Shown piece after piece: positions 39,619 through 39,922 of a stretch of DNA of 39,922 bases (within the stretch, counting starts at the first letter, position 1; every line of letters starts with the position of its first letter). The notes under the pieces are model-generated. The model was not told where the DNA came from. It searched no databases and saw only the letters and a list, made by a program, of their open reading frames with translations. The DNA is from CAWUJT01 sp963922715 (GTDB lineage Bacteria; Pseudomonadota; Alphaproteobacteria; Rhodobacterales; Rhodobacteraceae): positions 1-39,922 of the forward strand of contig CAWUJT010000010.1 in assembly GCA_963922715.1 (NCBI GenBank), given 5' to 3'. Both the position numbers and the translations under genes were made by a program.

Positions 39619-39922
39619 TTATCCTTTTTTGTGGGTACTGCGCTGTCCGATGCGCATTGCCAATTCTGTTAAGATAAGAGCCGATTTCCCTTGGCGGCCT
39701 GTTATCCAATTTAAAGCAAAGCGAAAACAACGAAAAATAATCGAAATGAGGGAGGGTCGATTCGCCCCTGGTCTTTGACCAATGACTTTGCCGATACGAA
39801 CATACCGTGCGTATACGGCGCGCAAAGTCATTTTTTGAGGGTCGATTTGATGATAGACAATCGCATCTGGCACAAATATACATTGCCCTTCATTCGGTGC
39901 CGCATCCAACGCAAATTTCGTG
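39619..39922 (-). CDS. Glycosyltransferase, C-terminal part (cut by window edge)
   Basis: One hundred residues of an open frame that enters from the window edge on the minus strand, beginning TKFALDAAPNEG. The segment IFVPDAIVYHQIDPQKMTLR followed by YARYVRIGKVIGQRPG resembles the end of the catalytic domain of family 2 glycosyltransferases (P-D-A-x-V-x-H followed by an Arg-rich R-x-x-R-x-G stretch). The N-terminal donor-binding half is outside. Its stop lies 30 bp from the ugd stop on the other strand. Substrate unknown. Confidence 0.6.
   Translation of the reverse strand, partial: TKFALDAAPNEGQCIFVPDAIVYHQIDPQKMTLRAVYARYVRIGKVIGQRPGANRPSLISIIFRCFRFALNWITGRQGKSALILTELAMRIGQRSTHKKG

Overview
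The window looks like an origin-proximal chromosome segment of a flagellated alphaproteobacterium, most likely order Rhodobacterales. Four things point there. The gene runs aroE-coaE-dnaQ and hemJ-rho-mnmE-mnmG-rsmG-parA-parB flank one AT-rich gap, as in alphaproteobacterial origin regions. The rph-rdgB-(ridA)-hemW run faces hrcA-grpE, with dnaJ/dnaK close by. There is an RNase D-like/lptC/lptA/lptB/hpf/ptsN operon. The surface-glycan gene set contains a GT14-like enzyme. No rRNA, tRNA, CRISPR array, insertion sequence or prophage was seen. I worked by reading only, so family calls rest on recognisable motifs and gene order, not on database searches.

Layout. 1-1673: start of flgK (cut by the window edge) and flgE, minus strand. 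1849-3207: an MFS transporter. 3309-5890: secB (+) facing dnaQ-coaE-aroE (-). 5891-6329: a gene-free, AT-rich divergent gap with several DnaA-box-like 9-mers, the best candidate for the chromosomal replication origin. 6330-13627: hemJ, rho, mnmE, mnmG, rsmG, parA, parB on the plus strand, with three perfect 16-bp parS sites inside the coding sequences of mnmG, rsmG and parA. 13641-16482: hemW, ridA-like, rdgB, rph (-). 16574-25667: hrcA-grpE (+), mutS (-), a ribokinase-family gene (+), dnaJ and dnaK (-), and alkB (+).

25664-34467 is a surface-polysaccharide block: a KpsM-like ABC permease (-), then cysQ, galU, galE, two tandem paralogous family-2-like glycosyltransferases, a GT14-like glycosyltransferase and a two-domain sulfotransferase (+). 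Sulfotransferase plus CysQ (which removes PAP, the by-product of PAPS-dependent sulfation) suggests a sulfated exopolysaccharide or capsule. 34508-38245 is the ptsN-hpf-lptB-lptA-lptC-RNase D run (-), which supplies the LPS transport bridge, ribosome hibernation and nitrogen-PTS regulation. 38422-39588 is ugd (UDP-glucuronate supply), followed by the end of another glycosyltransferase cut by the window edge.

The functional themes are chromosome replication and segregation (candidate oriC, parS, ParA, ParB, DnaQ), tRNA and rRNA modification (MnmE, MnmG, RsmG), heat-shock chaperones (HrcA, GrpE, DnaJ, DnaK, with a plausible RpoH promoter at dnaK), DNA repair (MutS, AlkB) and envelope glycan assembly. 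The most distinctive content is the candidate origin with its nearby coding-embedded parS sites, and the sulfated-glycan gene set.
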